From positions 434,001 through 498,000 of the forward strand of contig LUGG01000005.1 of assembly GCA_001683735.1 (NCBI GenBank): a stretch of DNA of 64,000 nt, given 5' to 3'. Origin of the DNA: Grifola frondosa (lineage: Eukaryota; Basidiomycota; Agaricomycetes; Polyporales; Grifolaceae). Shown in pieces: positions 11,746 through 23,380 of this stretch. The position numbers and the translations under genes were made by a program. Below the pieces are notes generated by a model. The model did not search any database. It was not told the DNA's origin and saw nothing but the letters and a program-made list of their open reading frames with translations. The stretch's first letter is position 1; each line of letters begins with the position of its first letter.

Positions 11746-13761
11746 TCATTCATAAGAATCTCCGTCAAAGGGCCTAAGAAGCAGAACATTTTTTAGCACC
11801 ACGTCATCAAAAATCAATTGTGACTTACTTCGTATAAACTGCGTCGTATTCCTCCGCTCTCTCTCGGGTTTGATTGAATGCATCCTGTCGCATCTCCGAA
11901 AGTAGGTCATCGACGTAGTTCCAGAATTCCTTCGATGTGTAAGCCTTCATATCCCCAGCATCTGTAGCAACTACCTCATTTTGAGGGGCACTGTTGCTGC
12001 CAGAGTCATCACCAGCTCTGCTGCCAGGGTCATCGCCAGCTCTGCTGCCAGAGTTGTCCTCTTCAGCCGACGAGGCCCGTGTGGACTTGGCGCTGACCCG
12101 AGGTTTTGCGATCGCAGGCTTCTTCTCCAGCTGCTCAAACGCGTAGAGTGCAGAGCGCTGGATGGCCGATAATCAATAATAAAAAGGTTAAATAAAACCT
12201 TTTGCACTTACCAAGAACGCGACACGCCGCCAGTGTGCAAGAGAGACCTCAATCTTCCCGGTACTTGCAAACTTGTTGACAAGTTCGCTCAGGTCGGTGC
12301 CAGCATTTATTCCATTCAATAGCTGTCCATGATTATTAGATGGGAGTTGCAGTATTCAAAAGCTACGTACTGCTCGTTTGACCGCGCACCGAATGTCCGT
12401 GGAGATATGACTGATCAAGCTGGAAAGCTTGTCCACAAGCTCAGGGTCATCGAAGATCTTCTGGTCGAGCTTAAATATATCTGGATTCTTCCTTACAAAC
12501 CTTAGGACATTTTCAATGAAATCCTCAACATAGGCCGGGAGATTAGGAGATAGAACGATTGCCCAGAGGCGTCTCGTCATGATTTGCTGTGTAACTTGTA
12601 TAAGTTATGAGGCAAACAAAAATATAGGTACATACAACGAAGCGCCTTGAATCCAGATTGTCTTCAATCTGTTGTAGCTTGTCATTTGCATCCATCCGTA
12701 GATATTGTGCGAAGAGCGTGACCAGCATTTCAGGTAAAGACAACTGTGAAACTCATTAGCGAACAAGAAAGAAAGAAATACATGTGTACGCACCTGAGTG
12801 AATCTTTCCAGCATAAGCTGAGCATCTGATGGTAAGCTGTACTCCCGTGTCAGGCTGTTAGCATGAGTCTTGAGGCGCTTGACCACTCGAATGTTGATTG
12901 CCAGTGGATCTTCGCGCTCTTGGGATCCTTCTCTTGTCCTCACGATTCCACGTGGCTGCGTGGATGGTGGTGGGCTTATGCTCCCAGAAGTGGCTGAGCT
13001 GTTCCCATCCTGGGCAGCATCATCGGGACGAGAGGAATCTTCATCCTGTGAGCCCGAATGGCCCGACCCAAGAGCTCCCTCAGCAGCCTCCACACGTGAA
13101 GCTTGAGCACGGCTAAGAAGTTTGAACTGTCCGAGGATGCCAGCCATGATGAGAGTGTCACAAGTGATGTCACCGTCATGTGCAAGAGTCACGGTAACCG
13201 AAAAAGGAAGTTGAACTAGAATGCGCCAGCGCCCCATGGGCGCTTTGCAAGCCTGAGTGATATTGAGATTAAAACAATCAAAGTGAGATTAAAACAATCA
13301 AAGTGAGACGAATTAATGACTAATTTACATCGAATTCAGTTAGATTGGGTACAAGAGAAGAAGAATCTGTATGGTGTGTGTAACCGTGTATCTGAAAGGT
13401 AAAGGTGGAGCTGCTCGCACGCTGCAGCACTTGTGCGGAAGGGTTATCAGTGGGCGGCTGGAAGGGAGAAAGGCTGATGAGTATATTGATGCAGGCTGAT
13501 CATTAAAGAAATCTGACTCACGAATGATGGCATAGAGGTGGCGGCAAGCATTGAAACTTGCCCTCGTCTCTGTCTTGGGACTACGTTTGACGATCTCGAG
13601 GGTTTTGTGCTCCCTGACTTTTGCTTCTTCGTCGGTTGCTCAAATGCAGGCATTGTAAATGATGTCGATGCCGTGGGGGGAGCTTGAGGAGTGGCAACAT
13701 CATACATGGGTAAGTCAGGTGTAGCAGACTCTCCTTGGGTGGTCGCGGAGAAAGTAGGCAT
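11746..13761 (-). CDS. C-terminal module (or separate ~500-aa protein) of the transposon-type gene
   Basis: It begins MPTFSATTQGESATPDLPMY at 13761 and is spliced from about seven exons to FDGDSYE and a stop at 11746-11748. The N-terminal third is Ser/Pro/Thr-rich. The middle (from MAGILGQFKLL at 13147) is acidic and Ser-rich. A helical segment follows (EYSLPSDAQLMLERFTQ, LPEMLVTLFAQYL, RRLWAIVLSPNLPAYVEDF), then a basic and acidic tail with short repeats such as GSRAGDD. The frame just upstream stops only about 5 bases before this ATG. Two missing G/C bases (at 13772-13773 and 13804-13805) would fuse this to the larger upstream protein through a GSGTAAANSIPGAEN linker. I think one protein is more likely than a bicistronic pair. 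An intron here contains a 20-bp tandem duplication. Confidence 0.55.
13265..13304. repeat. 20-bp perfect tandem duplication inside an intron
   Basis: The unit GAGATTAAAACAATCAAAGT occurs twice head to tail. It lies in the predicted intron between NLTEFD and ACKAPMGRW of the transposon-type gene, so it should not affect the protein. Confidence 0.9.
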
Positions 13762-13765
13762 ATTC

Positions 13766-16700
13766 TCAGCGCCGGGATGCTGTTAGCGGCAGCAGTACCA
13801 GAACCAACGGCACATTGCCACCAGCCTCTCCTCCCTGTTTCCTATCACGTATCTGTTGTGCAGCTCGTATCCGGACGGCTTGAACATTAGAAATGACGGC
13901 AGTCCGGACTTTAAGATGGTCAGGAATGGCTGCGGCAATGGTAGAATAGTTGTGTAGTGAAAATGTATTGAGGAGATAGCGTGGTTCAGGGTTGTGTTTC
14001 ACTTGAGGTCGCATACGCGTTGTCTCTGCTCGCTCCTGTCGAACACGAGCAGTTCCGGTGGTCGGACAGCATGCAGTGGCGCAATCGTGCTGAACGTTCG
14101 CCACACAAAGAACATCCTTTCGGGTTTATTAGCATAATGAAAATAACATAGAGGTGACCACATACCTCAGACCGGGCAACCACCATTTGGTCAGTCAACT
14201 CCAGACATGGAAGGCGAAGCTGCGGATGAAGTTGGCCTAAGAAGCCTAACTTCTTGAGTAAAACATGGCGAGCAGTCTGAACGCCCACTGGAACGAGAAT
14301 CTCAACCACCTTCCCAACAGAGGGTCTCTCTACATCCTTTTCTCGATAGAGAACATGGTCTGAGAGTTGTGCGTTGTCACCGTTCTTCGTAAGAAAAGAT
14401 ACGGCAGCATGAAATGTTTGCCCTATCGCCACTGCCGGATCCTGACTTTCTGTAAGCGCAGCGCAAGATAACGTAGCCGACAAAGGCATGGGAGGGGGCC
14501 TCATGTGCTTGCCATTCTCTAACACAGGAGCGGCTAGTCGCACAGAGCCTAAAGCAAGTGTTTGACGTTTGAACGATGGACAGATTTTACAAGAAAAAAG
14601 AATGTACCCGGCTTCTTTATAGGTTGTACTTTATGTCCGAGAAGACTTGCTTGCGCAGGGTGCGATTCCATGAAGCGGAGTATCACATCACCTGCACAAG
14701 CCACTTCTTCCGCCCAGCATCAAACCAGAATCCTCCAGTTGCAACGTGCTTGATGATGTCCTGCGCAGCGAAGGCATTGCAAGTGTCACGACTGGGAGCC
14801 TGGCGGTTACTATAGATTGATGCAAGTCTGAAGACGTGGTTGAATGACTCGTATCGTTCGGCGAGAAGAGCACCGAGGACCGAATCGTCATATATAGGCC
14901 GGAAGGTGGACAAGAAAATGGAATTTAGGTTTGCTAATCAGTATGCTGGGCGCGCACGATGCAGTGATGTTGAGAAAATCCTCGATTACACGAGAAAGTT
15001 CAGCCTATAGCATAGAATTATGACTAGTGAAGTTATGACACTCACTGACACTCACCAGATAATCCTCCGTGTTGATAATCTCTGTATGCCATAACAGACG
15101 ATCAGTGAGCCAATAGCCATCCATCCATCAAGAACTATCTGCGGTACAAGGTCGTAAACCAGAAACGGCATCACTTGCGCAAGGCTCTTGAAGTGCTTGC
15201 CAATGAGACCGCCCTTGTATTTGCAGATGTATTCGGCTCCGAGGGTTGGATTATTGAGCCCCCTGAGCTGATCGAGTCGAGTTGCGTCTGAAATGTTGGC
15301 ATTGTCCCGTCCTTGCCGAGAAGGTACACGGTTTGACCCCAGAAGTATTTGACAACTCCAAGCAACACAGTATGAAGGATCTCCGTTGGAGTATCCATGT
15401 GTATGTTGACGCCTGTTGACTGTAAGATGCATAAGTCATGTGTCAACTGAGCCAGTACCGGGCATCCCGAGCAGAGGGTTGATTCGGTCTTCAATCGCCT
15501 GGCCACCAAGAAGGGTCTCTAGTTCTTGCCGTGCACATATTTCGGACTTCGAGTTCTTCTGCGGCAGCTGTGGAGAGTTTGCATCTGTGTTTAGTTCCTC
15601 CGGCTGCTTCGAGTTTGCCTTTTGCAGTTGTTTCCCAATGTAAGAAGACAATTCACAATCACCCCAGAGGCGTATCGCTCGTTCCAGTCGTGGCCACTGC
15701 ATTCTTGATTTTATTCGCTCCACCTGGAAGAACTGATTGTTGAACTTGCCGACAAACTTCAGCCATTGTTTCTTGCGGCGTACGCAGCTTACCGGACTAA
15801 GCAAATTGTTAGTAAAGAGGCTGAATGACATGGGAGGGACACATACGCTGAATAGGGTCTGATACCCTTCATCCGAACTCTTGTATGCTTTGGTGCCTCC
15901 GACGTGACAAGTACGACAGAAATGATTGCTGTTCATCCTGCGTGGCTGCATTCTTCGGCATGCATCAGATTGTCGCCTCCGAAGAACAACCCATACGGGT
16001 CCAGGAGGACTTCTTCGTGGTTGACGCAGTCCCACGCAACAATCCCCGAGTCAGCTGCTTTGCTGCAATACTGAAAATTAGTGACTTAGAGTTAATGTAT
16101 TTGACGACTTACCATATTGATGTTCTCATGGCCTCCATGAGTTCCATAGGGGTGGCGTGAGGAGACGAACTCACAAATTGGATGCAGAACTCTTTCTCCA
16201 GCATTTCACGTGGTAGGTTCGCATTGGACATGTAAATTACATGGTGCTTGTTCCATTGCTTGCTGATGTTGCCCGAAACGTCGTCCATGAAGATGATAAG
16301 AGGGACTGAGTAAACGGTACGTCCCTGCGCTTTGGCACGAAGGCGGTGAGGCATAGCCTCTCTAAACGAGCTTGAGCATGCTACGAAAACAAAGGGTTAA
16401 GGAGTTCTTGTCGAAGAGGCTATAAATTACCTGCAAATCCACACTCAAATTCTGCGGGCATTTGGCTGATCTCTTCGAAGTTCCGGTAGAAACTTGAGAT
16501 TGGAGTACAGACCTGCTCCTTAGCGACGACGAAGCCATTCTAGATTATGTGTGAGACAATGTCACAAGAAGTGGTAGAGAAACTCACATCGGAACGAGCA
16601 ACTGAGTGACCAAGAGCATATAACTCCCGGGAGAGATTGAACGCGGCGTCGGATTCAGGTTGTGAGCGAGCGTAGAAAAAACGCGTAGGAATAAAGTACT

Positions 16701-17931
16701 CCTCCGAATCAAGCTGGAGAAGTTCACCAAGAAAATACAACTCTTTGTCAACGCGGACTGATGGAGTCCCCATATCCGGTGGAAGGTCAAACAGCATCTT
16801 CATGCCGTTCCAGACCTGTGACATCCCACCTTCTCCGTCGACAGGGTAGTCGCACATCGCAGACCGGGTTATGGGGTTGGCATAATCCTGCATTAAATCC
16901 AGGTTAGTTGAAAGATTTGAAATGACAAATTGAAGCTAACCTTTGCTATGGCCTTTCCGACGTCGTTAATATAAAACGTTGTTCCGGAATGTGTCACTAC
17001 CTTCTCTGTCGGGTCTCCCACAAGCTTGAGAATTTTATCTTGACATCTCTTGACAGCGCCGATTGTTGGGACATTGGCGGCTCCCATATCCTTTCCCCAA
17101 CTGAGTATCGCGGCTTTCTGCGCCTCCGAAAAGCGCAAGCGAGGTGAGCTAAAAGAAGATCCGTTAAAAATATCTGCTCCTGGTTAGCTACCTGGTACAC
17201 CATAGACTGAAAGGAGTCTTACCACCTGGACGGCCACGGATATGTTGCAGAACTAGGTTCCATATCTTCGTGATGGTCAACATCCAGCTCATCCTCCATA
17301 TTCAGACCTAGAAGAATGTCAATAAAATGCTTTGATAAATTCAATTGCTACATACCCTCAGTGTCATCATCGTGTCCAAACGAGTCAACGCCATTGTGAA
17401 TACCGAGCTCGGCAGCCTCAGCTGCGCAGCTGCTAACAGTTGGAAATCGAGGCGGCAGCCTGTCTCCATTCTCGAGAGACTGGAGAAGTTCTTGATAGTA
17501 ATCAACTGCAGGCAGCTGCACAACACGGTCGCCCACGTCCGCATCCCAGAGATCACACAAGGGCACGGGAAATCTGAGCTGTCTTCGCCAGGAATGTCAG
17601 AAATAGTTCTCAGTACGTCCAGAATTTGACCCATCTGTGTATCTGGAATATTATGTGAACCGGAAGATACTGTGTCATTGTCCTCGACTTCGTCAAGGTG
17701 CACATGCATCTGTTTGGTGGAAAAGCAATGGGTGGGGGGAAGGGGAGGGGGCGGAACATCACATGGTTGTGTTGACGATGTCTCGGGCTGATGTCGGAGT
17801 CTTTTGGTATGAGTTTTGTTCTTGCAGTGTTGCAGAATGTGCGAATGCTTCATGACCTCCGAAGTATGGGGCCGGCGAGGGCAAATGGTGCACTTGTAGG
17901 AGTTCGGCCCGACACATTGTATTTCTGCCAA
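13766..17931 (-). CDS. Transposase-like large protein with N-terminal zinc-finger-like motif
   Basis: It starts MAEIQCVGPNSYKCTICP, with a C2H2-like pattern (C-x2-C ... H-x-H, then HCKNKTH). An acidic, Pro-rich linker follows, then the conserved body: LRFSEAQKAAILSWGKDMG, IYMSNANLPREMLEKEF, FCRTCHVGGTKAYKS, MDTPTEILHTVLLGVVKY, ERYESFNHVFRLASIYSN and APSRDTCNAFAAQDIIKH. I recognise these as typical of very abundant Agaricomycete mobile-element proteins (Plavaka/KDZ-like). Catalytic residues could not be assigned. The frame needs one extra C opposite 17567-17569 to read DFPVPLCDLWDADVGD. Many introns break it. The 5' end lies about 190 nt from a divergent small gene. Confidence 0.55.
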
Positions 17932-18122
17932 TGTTGGTGAGATTTTACATTCATTTATGAGAGAAAATATTACCGGAGGGTATCTTTGTTTTAAACATCT
18001 TTTAACACGATTTACCAGATTGCAGGAGCCAGAAGAATTGACATGTCATCTGAACGCGTCGTGCACGTGAGCGCGAATGTAAGTCACATGCATAGAAGAA
18101 GGAAAGATCAACGTCACAAGTC

Positions 18123-18805
18123 GTGCAAGTTGCAAGTTGCCATTGCTCCACGATGTCTGTGGTAACGTCTATGATATTTCCGGATCCTCTTCATCACACC
18201 TCCTCTATCTGCTCTCCAATCCCCTTCCAAATTTCTGTGTCATTCCGTGGTACCCTTCCTGTTGGCATTTCTCTAGCCAATATAGTAAGTGCATCTCAAA
18301 TTCATGCCACGCCAACTGACAACCCGTCCCAGCCCCTCCAGGTCTCCATCTCTGTTCCACAGGAATACGCACCTTATGTGTCCCCCGTCTTACAAGCTGC
18401 ACCGATAGCGATAGAGTCAGTGAATATGACCACTCCGGAAACACAGAAAGATCGTGACTCGGTACGTTACCCATGTCGGCCCGTACATACTTAATGACTT
18501 GTTCTGCAGGAGGACTCGGACGATAACTACATCACTTTCCTTCCCTTCCATCGCAATTCAACCATCTCCGCCAAGCATCCTGGCTCAAATTGCTTCGCGA
18601 CATCGAAGATTGGGTCTTACATATCGCAGTCGATCGCACATCCTCTGAATGGACCTGGGGAAGCGACGCTTTCTGGATGGCATATATTGCTGCATATCCT
18701 GCATTTCCTGGAGGATTGTGGGAGCGCTGGGATGCAGATATTGCACTTGAAGGCCAGTTTATCGAGGCATGGATGATCAAGAGTGGACATTCTGGGCGCG
18801 CATGA
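18123..18805 (+). CDS. Hypothetical small protein, two exons
   Basis: Exon 1 is 18123-18461 (an in-frame Met at 18153 is an alternative start). A 48-nt intron (18462-18509) has clean GTACGT and CTGCAG ends. Exon 2 carries DDNYITF and then, one frame over, a Trp-rich stretch (WLKLLRDIEDWVLHI, SEWTWGSDAFWMAY, GGLWERWDADIALEG) ending at 18803-18805. The Trp-rich frame looks more like real protein than the direct continuation, so a one-base error near 18535-18545 is suspected. No family is recognised. It is divergent from the transposon-type gene and could belong to the same element. Confidence 0.35.
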
Positions 18806-19637
18806 TAGTGGAGGCAGCGATACTTGTCAAGGTTGTGTGGGTGTCCGGGCTGAAATATGGCCGGAATTTACCCGGCTTCTGACTGTCTTCTATGGGCGAC
18901 GTGCAATCGTTAGTGATTGATAAGGCGGCTTGTATCTCGGATGTACGCTGGATTTGTATGATTTGATATCAATGCATTGTATCCGTATCATGTCCGAACA
19001 ATCCTAGTAAAGCTTAGACAAAAACAACGGGTTGAATAAAAATATAAGGGCCAAAAGTCGTGTAAGCCCCAACTGGTTACTATCGTAACATACAGGCATT
19101 GGTATAATATTATATAGATATCAATATAATGCTAGCATAATGCTTACAATTAATGGTTGTATCTACATAACATTAATATTGATGCAATGTTTGTTTCCTG
19201 ATTGCGAGCGCATGCTGACAGCATTGAAGACGCCCTGCCACAATATTATAGACGCCTTGGGATTTCAATGTCGTACCAATGTCCCCACCTCAATGTCCCA
19301 TCGCTGGCCTTATGACCCGGATGCTGCCGCAATGCTGTCACCATGCGTTACCGCTACAGGAACGGTGTTGTCACACTGCTTTTCGCTCAATGTTGGCTTG
19401 GCAAGTTATCTTATTGGCCGTGTAGGCCCATGTTGCGTTGAGTTCCGGTTATGGACACCGTGATGATACTCGCCACGCGAGTTAGCCTGTCACGTCACAA
19501 TATAGATTTTTCCTCAAGCCACCTTACAGCAGCTTACTTTGGGTCGCTACATCCATTTACATTCTGTGCGCTCTTGTGATTTATTCGCCTTCCGAACCGT
19601 CCTCACTGGTTTTTTCAGTACGTTGGCCGGCTGAACG
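18806..19637. other. Intergenic, AT-rich; leader of RRM paralog 2 at right end
   Basis: No coding signal is recognised. A strongly AT-rich tract with several ATAT and AATATT motifs lies at 19090-19190. The last ~30 nt carry the conserved RRM-paralog leader with TTTTTTCAG. Confidence 0.4.
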
Positions 19638-21129
19638 ATGCTCGCGAACTCACTTCGTGCACAGATCCGAGTCGCGCTCTCGCGTCCACGGCTTATACGC
19701 AGGAATGTGTTCGGAGCTTTCGTCTTTCATTAGTCCGCGCAAAATGGACAAAACAGACTTTGGGAGCCTCCAGATTTTCGACAGCAGGCTGCTGTAATGA
19801 CGAATATGGCTTGGCACGGGATCACCCTGTGCAGGACACGAGGCGGAAGGGATTTCCACTGTTTTCGTTCATATCGCCATTAAACTGAGGAGCAGTTACG
19901 TCTCATGTTCGAGAAATACGGCGACATCGAAATCAGAATGAGTGAGGGCGCGCGTTATTTACCCATTCTTCCCAACTCATTGCTTTCATAGAGAGAACGC
20001 CTGAAGGGGAGTTTCTCGGGTACTCTCAGGTCAAAGTCGCGTCACCCACCATTGCCCGGCAAGTGATAGACGACCACCTTTGGCATCCTGTACAACTCGA
20101 AGGTCGCCCAGTAAAAGTGGTCGCTTCAAAGGCCATGGCTGATTTTCCTAAGCCGGTGCTTCCCTTCCCCCTTCCCGAACGTTGTTCGTAGGAAATATCC
20201 CATTTGTCGCGGAAGAAGAGGATATTCGCGCACTTTTTGAGGAGAGCAGCCACATTGAGGAGATACGAATGGGTAAGTGTGTGCTTTTGTTCGGTCGGAC
20301 GCTCAAAGTCACTGATACACTCTCCCGATGTCCTGAATATGCAGCGTACAACGATTACGGGGAGTTCTTAGGATTTGCTCATGTTGACTTCACAAATGTC
20401 GACGACACACACCGCATCGTGGACAGTCACGTCGCCACTCCGTTAACTCTTCAAGGCCGTACAATCAGGCTTGGGTTTGCAAAAGAATCCAATTCGATAC
20501 AAAAAAGCAGAACGCTGCTTTAGATCCGAACAACTTTACTATAGCTGCAGCGCGCTTCCCAATTGAGATACAGGAAAAAGATATATATCCGTACTTCAAC
20601 AAGTTCGGGCCCATCGCCTCGATTCGGATAGGCGAGTACTGGTACTGGTTTTTGTTCATATGCCTGATATTGTCTGCAGCACGGTACAGGGACAAAGGAC
20701 GGGCGGTGGCACACATAGACTTCGACAATCCTAAGGATGCGAGACATGCCGTGGAGGAGTATGCCAGGAATCCACGCACCCTGCCGAATGGGACATTGCT
20801 GCAGGTTTCGCATGCTAAGTTAAGGCAGCGGGTGGAACACCCTCCAAGCCATCATCTATTCATAACCCATTATGCCGACAGCGAAGACCGTCTGCGAAAG
20901 GAACTTGGCATACATGAGCGAAATGTCCAGAAGATCAATTTCTGTGCGTGCTCTCTATCACGCGCTTCTATTCTGAACTTACAGGGAAGATGTAGACATT
21001 CGGCGCGGGGGCACATCCAGGATGGCATTCATTGATTTCGTCACTACGGAGGCAGGTATCGCTGCGAAAGAGGCCTTTGCTGGGAAGCCGGGGCCTCTCA
21101 CGGCGATTGGGTACTCGCAACCAAAGTAA
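19638..21129 (+). pseudogene. Decayed four-RRM gene (paralog 2 of the 9.2 kb gene)
   Basis: The start MLANSLRAQIRVAL is nearly identical to paralog 1. Within about 100 bases the frame hits TAG at FVFH-stop, and the presequence region contains further frame changes. RRM1 lacks the NLPFSA part of its first strand (VFVHIAI, then frame-shifted TEEQLRLMFEKYGDIEIRM). Later blocks are recognisable: LGYSQVKVASPTIARQV, LFVGNIPFVAEEEDIRALF, LGFAHVDFTNVDD, GRAVAHIDFDN, LFITHYADSED and SRMAFIDFV, ending SQPK-stop at 21127-21129. Frame breaks at 20174-20176 (CCC) and 20501-20506 (A6) each need one extra base. All intron positions of paralog 1 are kept, including the GC-AG one (GCGAGT). The later breaks could be sequence errors, but the presequence and RRM1 damage points to a pseudogene. 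Confidence 0.6.
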
Positions 21130-21667
21130 TTGTGGAGACTAGATCACCATAGGCCATCCGATATGTGCACACGACCGTCCGGTTTAGGTGCAGTTTATCA
21201 TCGAGGGGGTAGCTAGTTCGTCGAGTAATTAGAAAAGCTGCCTCTCCCCTGTGGTTTCATCGGGCAAAAAACTGGTCGAGCACCTGTTACAAGTATGGCA
21301 CCAGCCTTATGTACCTGTAAAGGAAAGCGACAACAAGGAGTACAAAGTCAGGTATACATCCTAAGATGCGTTAGCCTCCGACGGCGTGCAAGCTGCATCT
21401 ATGTAGATCATGACGAGTAGAAGGTCAACAATCTAAGACACGAACAAAGTGAAAAGCAGCAGTTAGGGGAGGTAGCATCCCGCATGCGACTCACGCATCC
21501 AGATTGGTGATGTAGAGCATGCATATTATTTAGATACAACGCCAAAAGTTGGAGCAGGAAATAGCCATACATTCGCAGTGATGGTGGCGAGGAGCGCTGT
21601 ATCACGCTGACGAGCGTGCAGCCACTCAGTGGCGAGTAGGTGGTAGAATGTTTTGATAAGAGCAACC
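21130..21667. other. Convergent 3' intergenic region between RRM paralogs 2 and 3
   Basis: No coding signal stands out. It presumably holds the two facing terminators and UTRs. Confidence 0.4.
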
Positions 21668-23379
21668 TCACATACCCTCCCCAATCCCGATGTAAAGATA
21701 TCGTCGTCCATTCCTACTGATCTCCACGGGCTGTGAGAAGAGCGTAAGCTTTCGCGCGCAAATCATGGTAGTCTCGGTCGGGGGCAGATCGACTGGCTGT
21801 TGCGCCTCCTCTTTCTGGTGTAACTCCTTTGGTCGTGAAAATCCGATGGCCGACAGCGGACCTGGATTCCCGTAAAAAGCTTCCTTCGCTTCGGTAGCAA
21901 GCGCTACATTGCTGAAATCGATAAATGCGATTCTGGAACTTTCACCGTTCCCAAGGTCTCCCACTGTATCAGAAAACAAATAAGCTCGAAGAAGGAAAAA
22001 AATCAGTTGGATAGGTGTGACGTACCGATAGAAATCCTCTGAACATGCTTCGCATGCTCCCCAAGATCTCTGCGCAATTGGAATTCATTGCTAGAGTAGT
22101 TGGGTAGAAACAATATATTGCAGGGCGGGTATTCGACGCGACCCTGCCTTATCGCATGTGCGACTCGTACCACTGAACCATCCTCCAGAACTGGCTGACG
22201 CTGAATACATCGATTCACAACGGCCTTCGCGAACTCCGCAGATTCAAAGTCTATGTATGCAACAGCACGGCCTTGTCCCTTATATCGGGCTGAATTAATC
22301 ATATGAGCCCTTGACGCACGCTGTGGAGAGTAGAACACTCGCCTATCCTGGTGGAGGAGATGGGACCCAAATGACTAAAGACAGCTTCAAGCTCCTCTCT
22401 TCGGACGTTTATGGGTAGACGTGTTACACATATCGTCCGATTGCTCGAAACATCGCCCACTTTATGAAGTTCCTCTTTCGACACCTCAGCATAACCGATC
22501 CTGAGAATGCGGCCAGATAACCGGAAGGGATTCGTTTGGTGAAGTGACATAATGCGTTGCGCATCCTCTGAAGTTTTGAAATCGACATGAGCGAATCCTC
22601 TGTGCTTTGATTCCTCGGTATATGCTACATAAGCAACCAATGCATGAGTGACCATCGACACCCCAAATCAGCGAATTCGCCTACTAATTCGGATATAATC
22701 GATTTCGGCCAAATCGTTCCATAGTGCTTGGATATCCTCATACTGTGCTTCGCGTGGAATGCCTCCTACAAATAGCGTCCGAGAAGGGGGCATCGGTCTG
22801 CCTAATTTTCGGAAGACCGTGCCGCTCCTTGCAGAAGCAACCTTGATTTGACGACCTTCGATGTACATAGGGTTCCACATGGAGTCCTCTATAGCTTTCC
22901 TTGCAATGTTTGGTGATGAAAACGTAACATGAGAGTACCCAAGGGACTGTCCTCCAAGCGTTTTGTCTACGATAAAGGTGTCGAGGGTGAGCATCTCGGC
23001 ACTGGTCGACGATTGTGCTGCACTCACTCATTCGGACTTGCACGTCGCCATAGTGCTGGAATATGTCTTGCAGCTGCGCCTCATTTACACTGTATGGCAG
23101 ATTGTGAACAAATACGGTGGAAATTTCGTCTGTTTGCAGGTCCTGTTTGATACGTTCGAGTGGCTGTGAAGCATCATTTGTCGGGTAGCTCTTTTCTGAA
23201 TCATCTAGGAAGCGCGTGTTGGCTGCGAGTCTGGGGAGAAGCACGAGATGTCGTATTCTCCCCGCATGGAGAAGAGAAGGAGTCCAAGGATGTATACTCC
23301 TCCGTGAGCATTCCGTGCGTTTGAGCCATGAACGAGACAGTACCCCTGGGATCTGGGCGCGGAGTGAGTTCGCAAGCAT
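21668..23379 (-). CDS. Four-RRM RNA-binding protein with mitochondrial-type presequence (paralog 3)
   Basis: It starts at 23379 with MLANSLRAQIPGVLSRS and an Arg-rich presequence. Four RRMs follow. RRM1 has VFVHNLPYSVNEAQLQDIF and SLGYSHVTF. RRM2 has LFVGGIPREAQYEDI and HRGFAHVDF. RRM3 has ICVTRLPINVRREEL and GRAVAYIDF. RRM4 has LFLPNYSSNEFQL and SRIAFIDF. Five exons at the same positions as paralogs 1 and 2, with a GC-AG intron (GCGAGT) between the halves of RRM3. The C-terminus extends beyond the paralog ends (EAQQPVDLPP and onward). The frame is intact. It is inverted relative to the other two copies and convergent with paralog 2. The role is inferred as for paralog 1. Confidence 0.75.
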
Positions 23380-23380
23380 G

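Larger units (their letters stand above)
11746..17931 (-). mobile_element. Transposon-derived region of the large Agaricomycete transposase-like type (Plavaka/KDZ-like, family uncertain)
   Basis: About 6.2 kb on the minus strand encodes a large multi-exon protein (or two abutting proteins) of a type repeated in many Agaricomycete genomes. It separates RRM paralogs 1 and 2, which otherwise are neighbours. I looked for terminal inverted repeats and target-site duplications in 11.0-11.7 and 18.0-19.5 kb and found none convincing, so the element ends are not defined and the copy may be old. Class assignment rests on remembered resemblance, not on a search. Confidence 0.5.

Noticed and set aside
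11000..19500. Terminal inverted repeats for the transposon-type gene
   Set aside because: Only short AATATT-type matches were found between the flanks; nothing of useful length with a target duplication.
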